From contig CP093831.1 in the NCBI GenBank assembly GCA_033063855.1, forward strand, positions 28,334,001-28,398,000: a DNA stretch of 64,000 nt. Reading direction: 5' to 3'. The notes beneath the pieces are model-generated. The model was not told where the DNA came from, did not search any database, and saw nothing but the letters and a program-made list of their open reading frames with translations. Positions 32,846 to 46,658 of the stretch are shown here, piece after piece (the first letter of the stretch is position 1; every line of letters begins with the position of its first letter). The DNA is from Smittia aterrima. Lineage: Eukaryota > Arthropoda > Insecta > Diptera > Chironomidae. The translations under genes were made by a program, and so were the position numbers.

Positions 32846-35800
32846 ATAATTTGTGAACGAGTGTTTTGTGGCTCGATAAAGATAGTCTTGCCCCATTTGA
32901 GTGTGATAATGTCTTTACATTTTTATTGGATTTCTAAACACGATTGAGTCAATTGATTATATGTCTCAATCCATACGTCTCGATGGGCGGCACAGCCGCC
33001 CGGGGCAAACTATTCAAAAATGTTTCTCGGAGAAGCTATTTATTAAGTTTTAATTATTTTATGGCAATATTGAAAGAAGTTACTAACATGAGATAAATGC
33101 TGTTTGAATTACCTTTTAAATTTTTCTAAAATTCACGAAAGTTTAAATTGTGATTATAAATAATTAATATGTTACTTTTACTTTAGTTATCACTAATTAA
33201 GCAATAAACTGTGAAAATTTGATTGATTTCCAAAATGCAATAAGATTTTGCACGCAATATATAATATATATAATATTTTCATTTTCCTAGAAATTCAATG
33301 AGAACTTTTCTGAGGAAAAGAAAAATGTTTTCTCTTCATTATTCGAACTCACTCACCCTTCAATATGTTCAGCAGGATATTATGTTTACGATTTAATGAT
33401 GTTAATATCAATTTTTATGTTGGCAATGGAACGAAAAAGTTCTTGTCGAAATAATGAGAATCAGCATTGAGCTCTTACTCGCTCAATAGGAATTGATTGT
33501 GTTGTTGAACAAAAACAACATTTGTTCGAGGAGAATTCAATGGAAATTACGTTGAACACAAATTAATTCGGAAAATTCGAAAAACTCTTCACGGAATCTT
33601 TGAAGATAACAAAAATCTTTATTACATCGTTGATCATGTGGAAGGATTGTTATCTAGTAAACTAAAATAATTTGACATTCCTCTTGTGCAACGTCAGCAC
33701 AAAACTCTTCTGCCAAAACACCATCAATCTTCCGCTTGATGTAGATAAATCAAAACTGATAAAAATAGCATCAGCAGAGATTCCATTTAACCTTTCACAA
33801 CTGATGGCTGGAAAAATGTCTCAACAGAGTGTGGAAAATTCTTCCTTTTCCTTTCATCCATCGCTTGTTGTGTAATGGAGAGAAACCACTTTATATTTTT
33901 CAAGAGCTTTTAAATGCTTGTGACATTTAACGTTCGTCGAGTTTACTTTTTTATTTAATTTCGTACTTTTGAGGTTTTCCCTTCAGTAATGGATTTAAAG
34001 AGAGTTTCTCGAAGAGATATATTGAGTTATAGGCAACACGATTTAAAAAGGAAGTTGAAGCGCTTCATTGCGGAGTATTTTCGGAAAAGAAGCAGAGTCT
34101 CTTAAGTTGCCATATTTCATCCGAGGAATAAGTGGAAGCAAAGGTAAGTAAAAAAGAGAAGAAGCGAGAGAGACACATCCTTACCGATGTAACAGGAAAT
34201 TTTTTCAGTATCTCCGGAAATTCGAGCAACATAAGCCATAAAATGACATCAGGAAAGTAATCTAGAACTTAAATATACGTCTCACTCGGCTCTTAATACG
34301 ATGAAGGAAAACCGAGGAGAACCTCAGACTAATGAAGAGGAGAAGGAAGAAAAAGCTGTTTCAGGATGAGCGCTTCTGACTTTTTATCATCCTTTTTCAT
34401 GTTTTCCTGTAATAAATATTGTAAGCAACGAGCATAAAAAATCGAAAGATTGCCAAGTTCATATTAAACTCTCTTACGTAATGACGTTGAGAATTAGGTG
34501 ATGTCGAGTCTGAGATTGCCTTTAAGACGAGAAGTTACAAATTAAAAGCATTTTTATTGCCTTGCCTTGTGAGAAAAACTTTTTCATCAGCACATTTTAA
34601 TGTCTTTCGTTAGAATTAGAGAGAAGGAAAGTTTTCTAAAGTCAACCCCATTGCCTGGCCTTTTATACTTTCTATTCAACGTGGTAAACATTCAATCAAT
34701 AAAAGAAGGAAGATAATCTCCTCAAAACATTAACAAGCTCTGCTTTGTATACGCCGCCGCTACTTGTTCGCTCGAGCAAACAAATCGAAATTTATTGCAC
34801 AACCACTCCTAATTTCTAAAAGCATCAGCCACTCGAAACTGATCGGAAAGTTGCGATAAAACTTCCTGCTTTTAAATAAATAACACGAGCGATGTATGTC
34901 GACGAGGAGCATACGACGAGTGTAGATTTTTTATCGGCGAAAAATTTTGTGGAAAATTTAAAGGCAAAGCTTTTGTAAACTATCAAGCGAACGTAGAAAG
35001 ATGAATTCCCATTCAGACGGTTCTCACTCTCATCAATAAGATTACTGAGAAAAGAATGAAGATTGAAAGGTTGAAGCGTTTTATGATTTCTCTAAATAGG
35101 GGGCTTATCGTTCGATGTGTTTTGAATAAATATTGAGAAAGGCAGGAAAAGGAGGAAAAAAAAGGCAAAACGTCGGGGATGAGTCTGCAGTTCATGACAC
35201 GAAGAATTTTCAATTCGACTTATCATTTAAGGAACTTTCAAAAGAATTTTCTTAAGCCAAACTATTTTCATTGTTCTGAACGTGACAAAAGCTTGTGAAA
35301 GTTCCTTTTAGTTCGGGAGAGGCAATTTAAATTTTTCCTTTCTTTCTCCTTCAGTCGAAGCGAAAGAGTAAACAAAATTTCAGCGAAAACAAGATTGCAC
35401 AGATCTTTCTGTTTATTTCTTTATCGAAAGACTTCTTCCTCTCGATAAATTGACGTTTATAGTGAAAGTCACGCATGAGAAATCTCAAATCATCTGATCC
35501 TACGATTGACAAAGTAATCGTGAGGAGGAAGACTGGATCATAGAGCCGGAGGCTAAAACATGGAACATTAACTTGATTAGCCATTGAAAGTATTATCCTG
35601 TATAAATCACAAATACAATTTTCCCCTTTTTCCTTCATCGTTTCGAAGACAAGAGAGAACAGAGAGATATCTAATCCAATAATGCCGGCAGAAATAAAAG
35701 GCGAAACCGAAAGAAATGTCGAGATATCGGTGTTTTATATGATGAGCTTAGGGCTGTAAGCTGTTTGCCATTGCATGATTGCTTGTTTTTTCCGAGTCAT

Positions 35801-38800
35801 AAAAAAATCCACACACGCGAGTTTGCTCCAAGCAGAAGACAAGGGAGGCAAAGCGAATGTCATCGAATGAAGAGAATAAAAGAAAAGTCAGCAAATAAGC
35901 CGATCACTTATTGAGTTATCCAAGATTTATCTTCGCGAAGTTTTATTGATTTGAGGCAAGAAGCGACCTTCGAGCTATGTCATCGATAAGCTGAGTCATG
36001 AGAGAGAGAGAGGATCCTAAAAGTTAATTGACAATGAGAAGAATTATTCACAACATCAATTCTTGATTTCTTATTCAAAGTTGAGGGAAAATTAATTCAA
36101 AATCAACTTGAGGTGGATTTACGTGATTCTCGTTAATGTATTTGATTATCTGAATGATAAAGTAAATATTTTTCCCTTGTGACATTGGAGAGGGAGAGAA
36201 TAAATTTGTAATTCAACTTCGTCATTTTAAAATGAGAGAAAGTCTCCATCCGAGTGACGGAAAATTGTGTTTTGAGGTAGGAAAAGAAATGTTTGAGTTG
36301 CGAGGAGAAAGAAATATTTTATTTGTGTATGACGAGGAGGAAATCTAATTTGTTGAGTTGCTTGTTTTTCAGAACGTGACAAAAATGAGAAGAGTGAGCA
36401 GCAAAAATATTTGTCATTTTACAATCAAATTAAAGAGAATAACGAAAATCTCGTTTATTATTCGGAGACGGGATATCTCACCAGCAAATTTAATTTAGTT
36501 GGTTTCAATTTCAAGACTTTTGTTTAAAGAGTCAAGCACTGCTCCCCCCGACTCGAAAGCCACAAAACAAAATATTCCACACAACCGACGACTGGATAAT
36601 GAACTCATGAAAAATGAAGTTGTTATAATAAATCGTTCCGACTACTTCGACTTCCGGTCGTTTTCGTGTTGAAAGGCATTCAATGTTGGTGTAGCTTCCA
36701 ATGCATTCACATTCAAAATGAAATTTACTATGCGCTGCCATTAAATTGCACTTTACACGCTTCTTTATCAGCGATAACATTTATTCCAGCACTTGAGCCT
36801 TTGTCTGTTCGCAGAGTAATTTTTGTTTGTGCTTCTTTTTGTCTGGAAAGTTTAAGAAATTTCACGTCTGCTTGGCCTGATCCTTTTTACAAACTCTCCT
36901 TGAAGTTAAAGCGATTACTTCTTTCGTAAAGTAAACTTCATCACATTCCGTCCCTTTCCCTCCCCACGATCAAAATGAATGTCCGCTCTCAATGATCTCA
37001 TAAAAATATTTTATGATTAAGTATTTTGATAAGAAATATTTTCGAACGCAATAACTTTCATGTAAACTTTTTCTTCAACACGACGCTTAAAAAAAGATGT
37101 TGCCTATCAAGCTGCTCGTGGTTATGTTCATTTCTCTTTTTGTTAACGCCTTTCTCAACCCTTTTTATCCGTTGCGAACAAGTTTATTGACGGAAATTAT
37201 TCTGGGAAATAATAGTTCGAAGAAAAGAGCTTTAAGAAATTGTCTCAAAGAAGTTCGTTCACTTTCACTAACGCTCATCAAATGCAAATCAATACAAGAA
37301 ATTTATATTCTCATCTCGTTCATAGAACCAAATATGAACTTTTCCAATAACGAAAAGAAGAAGGAAAAGCAATTATAGTTTCTCTCCCTACTCGGCTCCA
37401 ACTTTTTATTGGAGAACTTTCTCTTCATTTCTTCGAAGAACCAGAACTTTAACATCGAAAGATTTTTATTAACTCGATAAGAATTTATGCAAGTTGGTGT
37501 TATCTTGTTACTAAATAAGATAATAAAGTGTGACCAAGCAAATGCGAATTAACACAAATGCGAGGGACAGAAGAAAAAAATGTTTAAGATTATCTTGATC
37601 TTAATTTTTATATATTATATATTATATATTATCATATATTATATAATATAATTAAAAAATTCTTATACTTTCTTCATTAACTCAAATTTGCCTTTAAATT
37701 ATGTCTAAATTGCAAGCTCACATAAGTTAATAACTCATTTGTCGCTGATATTAAAAGTTCATAACTTTTATGTTAATGACACCCCAGGAGAAAGTGAAAC
37801 CACAGTTAAGTGGGTTGATTAATGAGTTTTAAGCAGTTCATGCACATAATTTAAAATCTCATTCTCATTCATACGTAGCAAGAGTTTAAAGCTTGAAGAA
37901 TGATTTTCAATTTATAATCCTCTCTCCATCTCCTGAGCTTACAATCTTAATTGAAATTTCCATATGTAAAGAGTTAGAAAACAATATTGAATGGAAAAAC
38001 CCGATTCCATTCTTTTTATGACCACTGGTCGGATATCGACAGATCAACCAAGAAAATAGTTTCATGCATCGTACAAAAGACATTGTAAAAGTGTTAAGAA
38101 GGGTATCGACAATCGCTCGACACACAATAAATTGGCCATAACTCTGGAAATCGAAGGAAATTGATTTTATGTATGCACAAACCAAACACCCCCTCGACCG
38201 AAAACGTTTTGTGTGAGTATGCAAAACCGATTCTCGGGTTTTAGCACTGACTGTGGCGAGAAACGATTTTAGTGTCGAAGAGAAATAGATTTTTGATTTG
38301 TGATAATATTGACTTTGGGGAATTGTGCTTCTCGATATGAAACGAAGGAGAAAAGAAACATATCGAATTAACTTGAGAGACATTTGCGCTTTGAAATTTC
38401 AACCGAAACTTATAGTTCACAGCAGCGAAGTGATGGAGAGAGCATCATGCATGAGATATCAGTGAGAGGCGAGCAAGAGCAGCAGTGGCAAAATATTAAA
38501 CGAAACATAATGAATAATTGAAATGAAAACAACGGCAGATAAAGATTAAACATTTCATAATAATTTATGTTCTAATATTTCAAAAGCATCCTCAGCTTAA
38601 TGCTTTTCCTCTCTTTACTCTCGGTAGTTGTTTGATCCCCACAAAATGTTATTTCACCTAAATGACTTTCAAACTTTTGATAATCCGAACTTTACGCTCG
38701 AGTCACTCTTCCTCAACTCGCAATTTAAAAACAATAAAACGGTGAATGAAGGATTAGTTTTAATAAATAATGAGGTGGAGATTATTTCTTCAGCTCGCTA

Positions 38801-40201
38801 CTGTTCCTCGCGGAAGTTGTTAAATGTTTGTTGGAGAAATTGCGTAACAAACAAAAGCGAAGCTAAAAGTTTTTTTGGCTCCGGTTTACGATAGACAGAC
38901 TGACGCGCGTCTGGCGGCGCCAGAGTTCTGTGTGTGCGGGAAAATCGATTGAAAAAACATCTCGCAATTGAAACTTCTTATGCTGAATGTATCTCAGTTT
39001 TTAATAGCAACTCATCCCTCCGCCAAATTATCGATTTCCTCGCTGTTCAAACAATTCGGTTTTGAATTTCAATCGCAACCTTAAAAGCTTTTAAACAGAA
39101 AACTTTCTCTACTCGCACGATAAATCAAAACAAAAAAAATCAGAATCTCTCGAAGGTGCTATCAATCTGCGAGCTTTTATTCAGATATCGTCTTTAATTT
39201 TACGTATTCAATGATATTTCCTGAAAATTAAAATTAATCACTCTTTGGGGAGTCATCAGTCCTCTACCTTTTACCTTTATCAACACCGTAAACAGGTTCC
39301 TTTCACTGCGATGACAACGAGAGCTGGAGAGTCAGAGCAGCAAGAGTTGTGATAAGATTTTATAATGTGAATGAGATTTTGAGAAAGCAAGGGGAGGTGC
39401 TTATTACGACAAGACGTGGAAAAATCTCCTTCAGAGAATGAGAAATTCCAATAAATGTTTATGACTTGATGGAAAATGAGAATCGTATAAAAAAGTAAAT
39501 GTTGACGATTAATTTAGAAATAATCAGTTTTTAGGATTTTTCTGATTTGAATATGAAAATATTTCTCTCTCAAAATATTTGAATTATTTTAGATTATCCT
39601 TGAGCAAACTAATTATCACTAAAATTAATTTATTTTAACTCCCTTCAAGTTGAAGCCTTCAACAAATAAATCATCCAAACTTCCCCAGCAAGTGATTAAC
39701 TTGGTTCCTGTTCTGTTTGTTTAAAAAATGATTAATTAGAACATCAAAGAAAGATGGCACGCGGACGCGTCTTGGCGTGAAATTGGAAAACTTTCCGCTC
39801 ACTCAAAAAAGCGAAACGAGATTTAGAAATAAATTGAAAACTGTTTAAATATTGAAACGAAAACCCGAAGACTTCTTCATCATACATTATTTCAATTTAA
39901 TCACGCTGAAGCGAAGCAATTGAAACATGAAGGATTCTTCTCTTAGAGCGCAACAATAAATTTCAATGCAAAGCAGAAAAATATGAAATCATGATCCCAA
40001 AGCTCAAAGAGAGAGAAAAGAAAAATCGCAATATCATCCAAATTTATGGCAGAAAACAGCAATAAAATTATTAAGTTATATTCATTCTCATTCTTGAGAT
40101 AATAAAATTTCCGAACTTTTCGAGATCGCCATGATTGAGATTACTTAATCTTTGATGATGTAAACGAATGTCGGCAAGGAAACTTTATTCATTTTCTGTC
40201 T
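32846..40201. other. Large gene-free stretch
   Basis: No gene can be supported over about 7 kb. It contains the right inverted Tc1-like end (33,233-33,257), AT-palindromic tracts (33,256 and 37,609), and a GC-rich patch at 38,900-38,925 (GACGCGCGTCTGGCGGCGCC). A 93-codon frame at 37,097 begins with a signal-peptide-like stretch but has no other support. Confidence 0.4.
33233..33257 (-). mobile_element. Tc1-like terminal repeat, right end
   Basis: The minus strand reads TTGCGTGCAAAATCTTAT, then GCAT, matching 29,973-29,996 in inverted orientation. The outermost CAG has been replaced by ATA next to an AT-rich tract. Confidence 0.5.
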
Positions 40202-40843
40202 TTACAACAAGTTTTCGATGATTGCAATCTCAACAAAAATACTTCCGTTGCTTGATATCTCGCTGAGAAAACTTTGATTGACGATGAGAAAATCTGTTTC
40301 GTTTTCCATGAATTCAGAAATATCTTGCGATTCGTTGACTTTTCGGATTTGAATTAGACTACTGAGTGATTTTGAAATCTCTTCGTTGTGGACAGTGACA
40401 GTTGACAAGAGTTTGAGCTTGTTACTGGTTCGAGGCATAACCAGCCAGAGAGCAAGAAAATCAGCTTCGGGATCAAGATATTCTTCGTCGTCTTCGAACA
40501 TTTTCACGTAGTTCCCTCGGCACGCCATGATTAGGATTGGAAGATGACGGTCAAATCTCTCGTATTCTTTCGAGAGCAGAGCATTTGAATGATTAGCTGG
40601 AGAGGTCTCGTACAAGAGAATCCCAAGGCATATGTTCTGGTTGATCTCAAGGGAATCTCGAGTGACCGACACTAACAACGAAGTCTTCTCTTTCTCTTGA
40701 ACTTCCTTGATATCAACATCGTCCTTTTGATGAACCTTCACAAAATGCGATAGCAACAACGATGAACTGACAAACTCTCCGCAATTCGAAAGCGGACACT
40801 TGAAAGGAGCTGCCATTGCATTTTCTAACGAGTCGCCAAACAT
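40202..40843 (-). CDS. DUF4729-like protein with N-terminal C2H2-like motif
   Basis: This is an intronless 213-aa frame starting MFGDSLENAMAAPFKCP; Met10 (MAAPFKCP) is an alternative start. Residues 15-38 contain CPLSNCGEF and HFVKVH, a single zinc-finger-like motif. The rest forms alternating hydrophobic strands (LGILLYE, HLPILIMACRG, FLALWLVMP, IFVEIAIIE). This layout recalls the insect DUF4729 family, which has an N-terminal finger and a C-terminal domain of unknown fold. No signal peptide. No function is known. It stands alone, with more than 5 kb of empty DNA on either side. Confidence 0.6.
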   Translation of the reverse strand: MFGDSLENAMAAPFKCPLSNCGEFVSSSLLLSHFVKVHQKDDVDIKEVQEKEKTSLLVSVTRDSLEINQNICLGILLYETSPANHSNALLSKEYERFDRHLPILIMACRGNYVKMFEDDEEYLDPEADFLALWLVMPRTSNKLKLLSTVTVHNEEISKSLSSLIQIRKVNESQDISEFMENETDFLIVNQSFLSEISSNGSIFVEIAIIENLL

Positions 40844-43800
40844 TTTTCCTTCTGACGATTCAGCAAACTGAACAAGTTATGGTTACTAAGATTTGAAGTT
40901 TCTCATTGAAACTTCATCGTTGAAATAAACTTTTATTATCTCAAGTCGCCAGACGTCGATCATCGAACTCTCGATAATTTAAATTGAATTTTTCTTTCAT
41001 TAACTTCCCAAGTTCAACGATGACAAGTCGTTGTGCTCTTAAAATTAATCATTTGAAATAGCAAAATTAATGTACCTTCGTTCCCTCTTCGCCTCGACTA
41101 TGCAAAAGGGAAAATCTAATTTTCGCAATTTATCATGTGCTGTGACTATTGTGACATCTGCTGATTTTCCTATTTTCCTTACGGCTGTCAAATTATCTCG
41201 TCCTCGATAAAGGAAGAGACTCGGAGAACAAAAACTTTATTGAATTGTAGAAATTGGAAAACTTGTGCTTTAATATGCATCGCACCAAGGGTGGAAAATA
41301 TTTTCATAAAGTTGTCGAGCTTCATTCAAAAAGGGTCGACGAAGTGAAAAGGCTCTCGTTATAATATTTTTTTACTATTGCAATCGCTGTGAGAATAAAA
41401 TTTTGACTTTCTTTGTAATTGTTCAAGTTTTTAAGCTTCGAGTTGTGAAACTTTAACTTTAATTTTAAATTTTATGTGTTGACTTAATCCCTAAGTTGTT
41501 ACAAATTTTCCCTCGTTTTAAAGCTTCAGGAAACAATGAGTGGAGATAGAGAAGTAAATAATGGTTCTCATTCCGGGGAACAGCTGCAATAAAAACGAGA
41601 GCTTTGCGTGCTAAAATTAACACATCGCCCAATAAACGGCGAATAAATCACCTAAAATGATGTAACATTTTACATTAAAGAGCATCATATCATTATTTGT
41701 TTAATTCATACTCATAATAACATGGTTTCGTTGTTAGCAATATAGAAACTGTTAAAATGCCAAGTCTCTCTCTTTGTTGGTGAATGAACGAGTTTTCACT
41801 TATTTTCATTGGCGATGTCCTTTCGAGCGAGAATTTAATTAAAAGCAATAATGACATTTTGATGTAAAACATCGCGCAGAGGAAAAATGCAACAACAAAT
41901 GCCGTTGCGACACAAAAGCCGCTTTTCACCATTGATAGCGGATTAAATATTAAACACCAAATATTAAAACAAGCCAGAGAATGAAAATTTCCATAAATAA
42001 AGTGTTATTTATACCCATCAATTGTTCATGCTGACAATTTTTTCACTTTATTTACAAATAAATTATTAACTTCGTTGGTTGAATGGTTGCTTGTGCAAAG
42101 CATGTGCGGACGAAACAGCTTTGAAGAGTCTCTGCTCTCTCGTCAAGCGACGCGCGAAGGAAGTGACAAACGAAATGAGTTATTGCATAATCAAGAGAAA
42201 GGATTTAAAGAGTGGCGGGCAAAAGGAATATCAAGATAATTAAATTAAATTCGTGTTTATCCTGAAACTTTCAGAGAGTTCCCCTAACATTTGTTGTTTT
42301 CCCGTCTCCCACTCACTCCAGCCTCTCTCATCCCGATTTTGTTATTAAGAATAATTAAGGTCGTGATAATTTTATTAAATATCATTCATTCTTCTTCGTT
42401 AATTTATTCATGGGTTGGTGTCTAGTGGAATGAGAAATTACGGTTCATTTTCACATTCATTATCTAATTATTCAGCTTTGAAGATTTTCTTTCACGGAAA
42501 ACTTTCCCTGCATTTTGTTTGATGAATTGAAAATTGTTTTAAATGAGATGCAGAATTTTCGGTCCTCAGCAAATAATTTCCCTGTCCACCAATCAGCACA
42601 AACGTATCCGATATCAATTGTTAACCTTACAAATTTCAGGCCTTTCTGGGGAGAATCAAATTTGAATTGCTAATTGAAAACAATCCTTGGCATGGCAATG
42701 TGCTCGAGAGACCAAGGAATTTAATTTGCAACATAAATTTATGATCAAAAGTGGTAGAAATATAATTTCAGTGTCAACAGTTAAGAAGTTCAATATAATA
42801 TATAATAATATTATATATAATATAATAAGCTGATAATTAATCGCCAGGAGGTAAAAATTCCGAGAATTCCCTTTGTAATGTAATAATTCCAAAATTTCGC
42901 TATTAATCAATTATTCGGAACCGATTTTGATCGAGGGAAGTGGTACACACCTCAAAATAGTGTTTCATTGAAATTGCTGCGATTATAGATTTTCACGCCG
43001 GCTTCACACAAATGATTCGCTTGATGGAAACATCAGAAACTCTTTAACGATGGGCGCTCCTTGAAAGTTTTGTGAAGCTCACCTTGCAATGCTTTGAAAT
43101 TGCTTGGTTCGATTAGCAACGAAAATCTTTTTGGAGTTTTACGTAAATTTATTTTTTGAAGGAAATTCGAATGAACTGACTCGTTCAACGTTTGTGCGAG
43201 AACTGAGAGATTCAGAATAAAAATATTTCCAAGAGAGAGCGAGGAAAAGTCTCCGAAATTTCATTTCTCGTCGAAATATTTTTCACGCATGACAAACGAA
43301 ATCTAAACGAATTGTTGACCGACGATTACACTTAACCACTTAAGGTTTAATTTTTGGTTTCAGAATCAATTCGATTTGGCTTCAAATCTCTCATGAAAAC
43401 GTTTCACTTTCCCTAAACGAGAGAAAAAGTATAAAAAGTTATCGCGATTGAGATACAAGAAAATGTTAGCTGAACTTTGCTGATCCAAACTCATTCATTC
43501 TCGAGTTTTATGATTCTCAGCTTTCTTTTAGCCATTTCAACAATTTTCCAATGCTTTATCTAACCTTCCCCAAAATTTATGTCGTCCCACACTTTTCATT
43601 GAAAAATCAATTATCACAACGTCAACGACAAAACGAAAAGTTTTCCATTAATTTCGTTTTTCATTCTCAACGCAAAGTTCATCGCATGTAAGTAATTAGA
43701 TTTCACTTATTTGTGCTTCGAGATTCAATTATCTGTGAATTGATTGAGTCATTAGGTTTGTTCGAAGTTACATCAACGAGACAGAGAGGCTTCAAACGAT

Positions 43801-46658
43801 AACTTGCAAGGACTTATTTGCAAGTTGAATAACTGAATTCCATTCAGATCGTTGACGTCTTCTAATTACTAGAATAATCAGTCATCAATATTCCGATGAG
43901 TGGAGAGAACATTTGTTCTCGAGTAAATCATTATCAGATCCCGACTCATGTCATAACAATTCGACATCATAAAAGAGTTCTGATGGGCTCATCCACTCAT
44001 GTTAATCCCTTTCGGTGATTATAAACACTCGGTTTATTGTTGGTATGTGGAGCAGAAATGAAATTTTTATCGGCAAGCACTTGAGGAGTCTCATGGCAAG
44101 AGACATTAAGTGCAATCCTAATTGTTTAATTGTTCTGCTGGAAAACTTTTCTGATCGTAATTGAGTGGATTATTGGGTTGTAAATTATTTGTTTGCGATA
44201 ACAAATGAGATCGTAATTAATCGACAAACGACAGAATGTCTCTCAAGTACAATGGAAATAAGTTTCATTTATCTAGGAAGTTCATGTCATTCCCATTCCT
44301 CGCACACCTTTCAAATATAAAAATTCCTCAAGCCAAATCGATTTTATCTCTTTATAAATATTCAAAGGATGGATGTGAGAACATTGTCAAAATCTCGATT
44401 TGAACCTTACGAAGCTTTTCAACAGATTTTTCCATTCGAGAAAGTTGACAAAGAATATTTTGCGTGACGATAATTCTTTATTGTGTTCAAGGGAGAAAGG
44501 GAAGCGCAACGACTCCCTGATGGCAAATATGAACGTTTGGATTTATTTTATTCACGTTTTATATGAAAAGCAAGACGAAATAATTTGTGAAAGGCAAGTC
44601 AGACGACTGGATAAGGCGAGAGAGTGCTGTGTATTAGATTGAAAGCCAGAGACAAATTGAACAACTTGTTAGAGTCATAAATTCATTTTTCTCGCTCAGG
44701 GAGCATTCACGTGATGGCTGGAAGTTAGATAAGTTAACTTAACGAAATTGTTTAAATAAAAGATTGCAATCCAAACGAATTCAGATTTAATTACCTAACG
44801 CCCTGAAGTGCTCTTTCGAAACTTGTTTCATTAAAAATTGTTGGTGGCACAACTTCATCAATTCATAATCATTATTTAGTCAAAGTGCTCTTAAACTCGC
44901 AATTAATTGTAAAACACTTCATTTTCCCACCTTTTTCTCGTTTAAACAATTATGAGGTTGAATCGAGCAAGGCGAGAGTAATTTTCTCTCGCTAACACCT
45001 GACGGTCGTGGGGGGAGAGAGGGCGAAACGTGATTTCATGCAAATTGACTTAATTTGGCAGCAGCACGATTGGCGCCTCTCGTAAAACATTTTGCTTCAG
45101 CTTTTGAGAAACGTTTAATGTGCCACTTAATCAGGCACAATTCAATTGAAAGTCTCAAGCCCGCGGGGAGAGAAAACTTTATCCATTTCCTTCTTTCGCG
45201 ATCACTTTTTTTTCACTCTTTAGTTTATTATTTTCCTTGGGAAATTCCACAATTCTCCGGCTGAGTGTTTCAAGATAGAAGGAAAGCAATAAATTTGTGT
45301 AAGGTAAGCGGGAGTGATACATATCAAAACAATTTGTGAAAATCTCTCCCGCTTATCTGAGATTTTCCTGTTTTTTTCTTTCTTCGCCTTTGAATTGAGC
45401 AAAAGAAGTTTTTCTCCTTCTGGCTCTCAAATGCGATGAAAGACTTTTTTCTTCTGTTCCTTCAAGTCTTTTCCACTTCTTCTAAGAAAATATATCAAAA
45501 TGATTTCACTTTGGCTTAATCATTAAAAAGAAGAAGCGACAGAACGAAAGGAAAAAGGTGAATGCATTATTATCCATGCTAGATTCACTAGCAGATAAAG
45601 GAAAGACTGTGGCGAAAAGTGACAAACAAAATGTTTGTTAACAATGAAGACGCCACAACAACAACAAAGGGAATAACGATGACGGAGGAGAAAACGTGAT
45701 ACTTCAAGTATTGCGATACAAAGGAAGGAGCAGGGCAGATTTCAATGATACGAGTTTAATGGAGTGTCTTTTGTGAGTCACCTAAAGGAACTGTTATGGA
45801 TTTTTAATCGAGGTCGCTTGGGTGATATCTTCAAAAATAGAATTAGGGACAGTTCGTAAATCACGTGGAGCTTTCGATCTTTCTAGCTTTCCCAAGATGA
45901 CAACAACATTCTTAAAGAATTTAATATATTATATATAATAATATTTTTCGATTTCCATGAGTGACTCAGCTAACAAGCCTAACTTCCAACTGCTTCTCAA
46001 CTTGCATTCACCTTTCAGTTTCACTGAAATTAAATTAATTCAAGCTACGAACATAAAAGCAGACTCTGCAGTAAATGGGGAATAAAATCGATGAAGAATA
46101 CAGCGATAATGTTCTTGCCTCGATAATTAAACCAAGAAGTTTTATGGGTTATTGAAAGATTTATTTCCTTCCCGAATCTATTTTACGACTTCAAATGATT
46201 AATCACACTAAGTTGCTGATTGTTTCTTTCCCTCTTGGCTTCTCTTTATGTGTTATTGCATGGAATTATGTTAACGCGTTAGCTTGCCAGCATCTTTTTC
46301 AAGCTTTTACGTTCATAAAGGTTTATTGCTTTAACTTGGCAATTACCTTGTGATTAACCAAATAAGATTTGAGCTGTTCTAGAAGAAAGAAAGTTTGATA
46401 ATTCAGTTACTTCTAAGTTGGCAATTTATTTCATTTTTTTAACTAAACTAGCAAAGATCTAATAACTTTTCGATTCAATTTCTAAACGGCTTTAAAGTCC
46501 TTTTTTACCTGAATAGTTCTTGTCTCATAATTTTAATTAGCAACAAACTACCAGATCTTCTGAAAATGAATTGAAGACACGAAAAAAATGGAAACGTTTG
46601 ATTATAGAAATTTGATTTATTTTTCAAATATTGCGAACAAACAAAAATTAATTTAAGT
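40844..46658. other. Large gene-free stretch
   Basis: No gene can be supported. AT-palindromic tracts lie at 42,792-42,827 and 45,921-45,946. From about 46,380 the sequence is the downstream flank shared by the two zinc-finger genes. Confidence 0.4.

Noticed and set aside
32985..33003. GGGCGGC-ACA-GCCGCCC hairpin, possible terminator or structured RNA
   Set aside because: A single 7-bp stem in isolation, with no partner gene or repeat; too little to call a feature.
37097..37378. 93-codon frame starting with a hydrophobic, signal-peptide-like stretch
   Set aside because: No splice structure, no homolog recognised, and low-complexity Lys-rich end; frames of this length are expected by chance in AT-rich DNA of this size.
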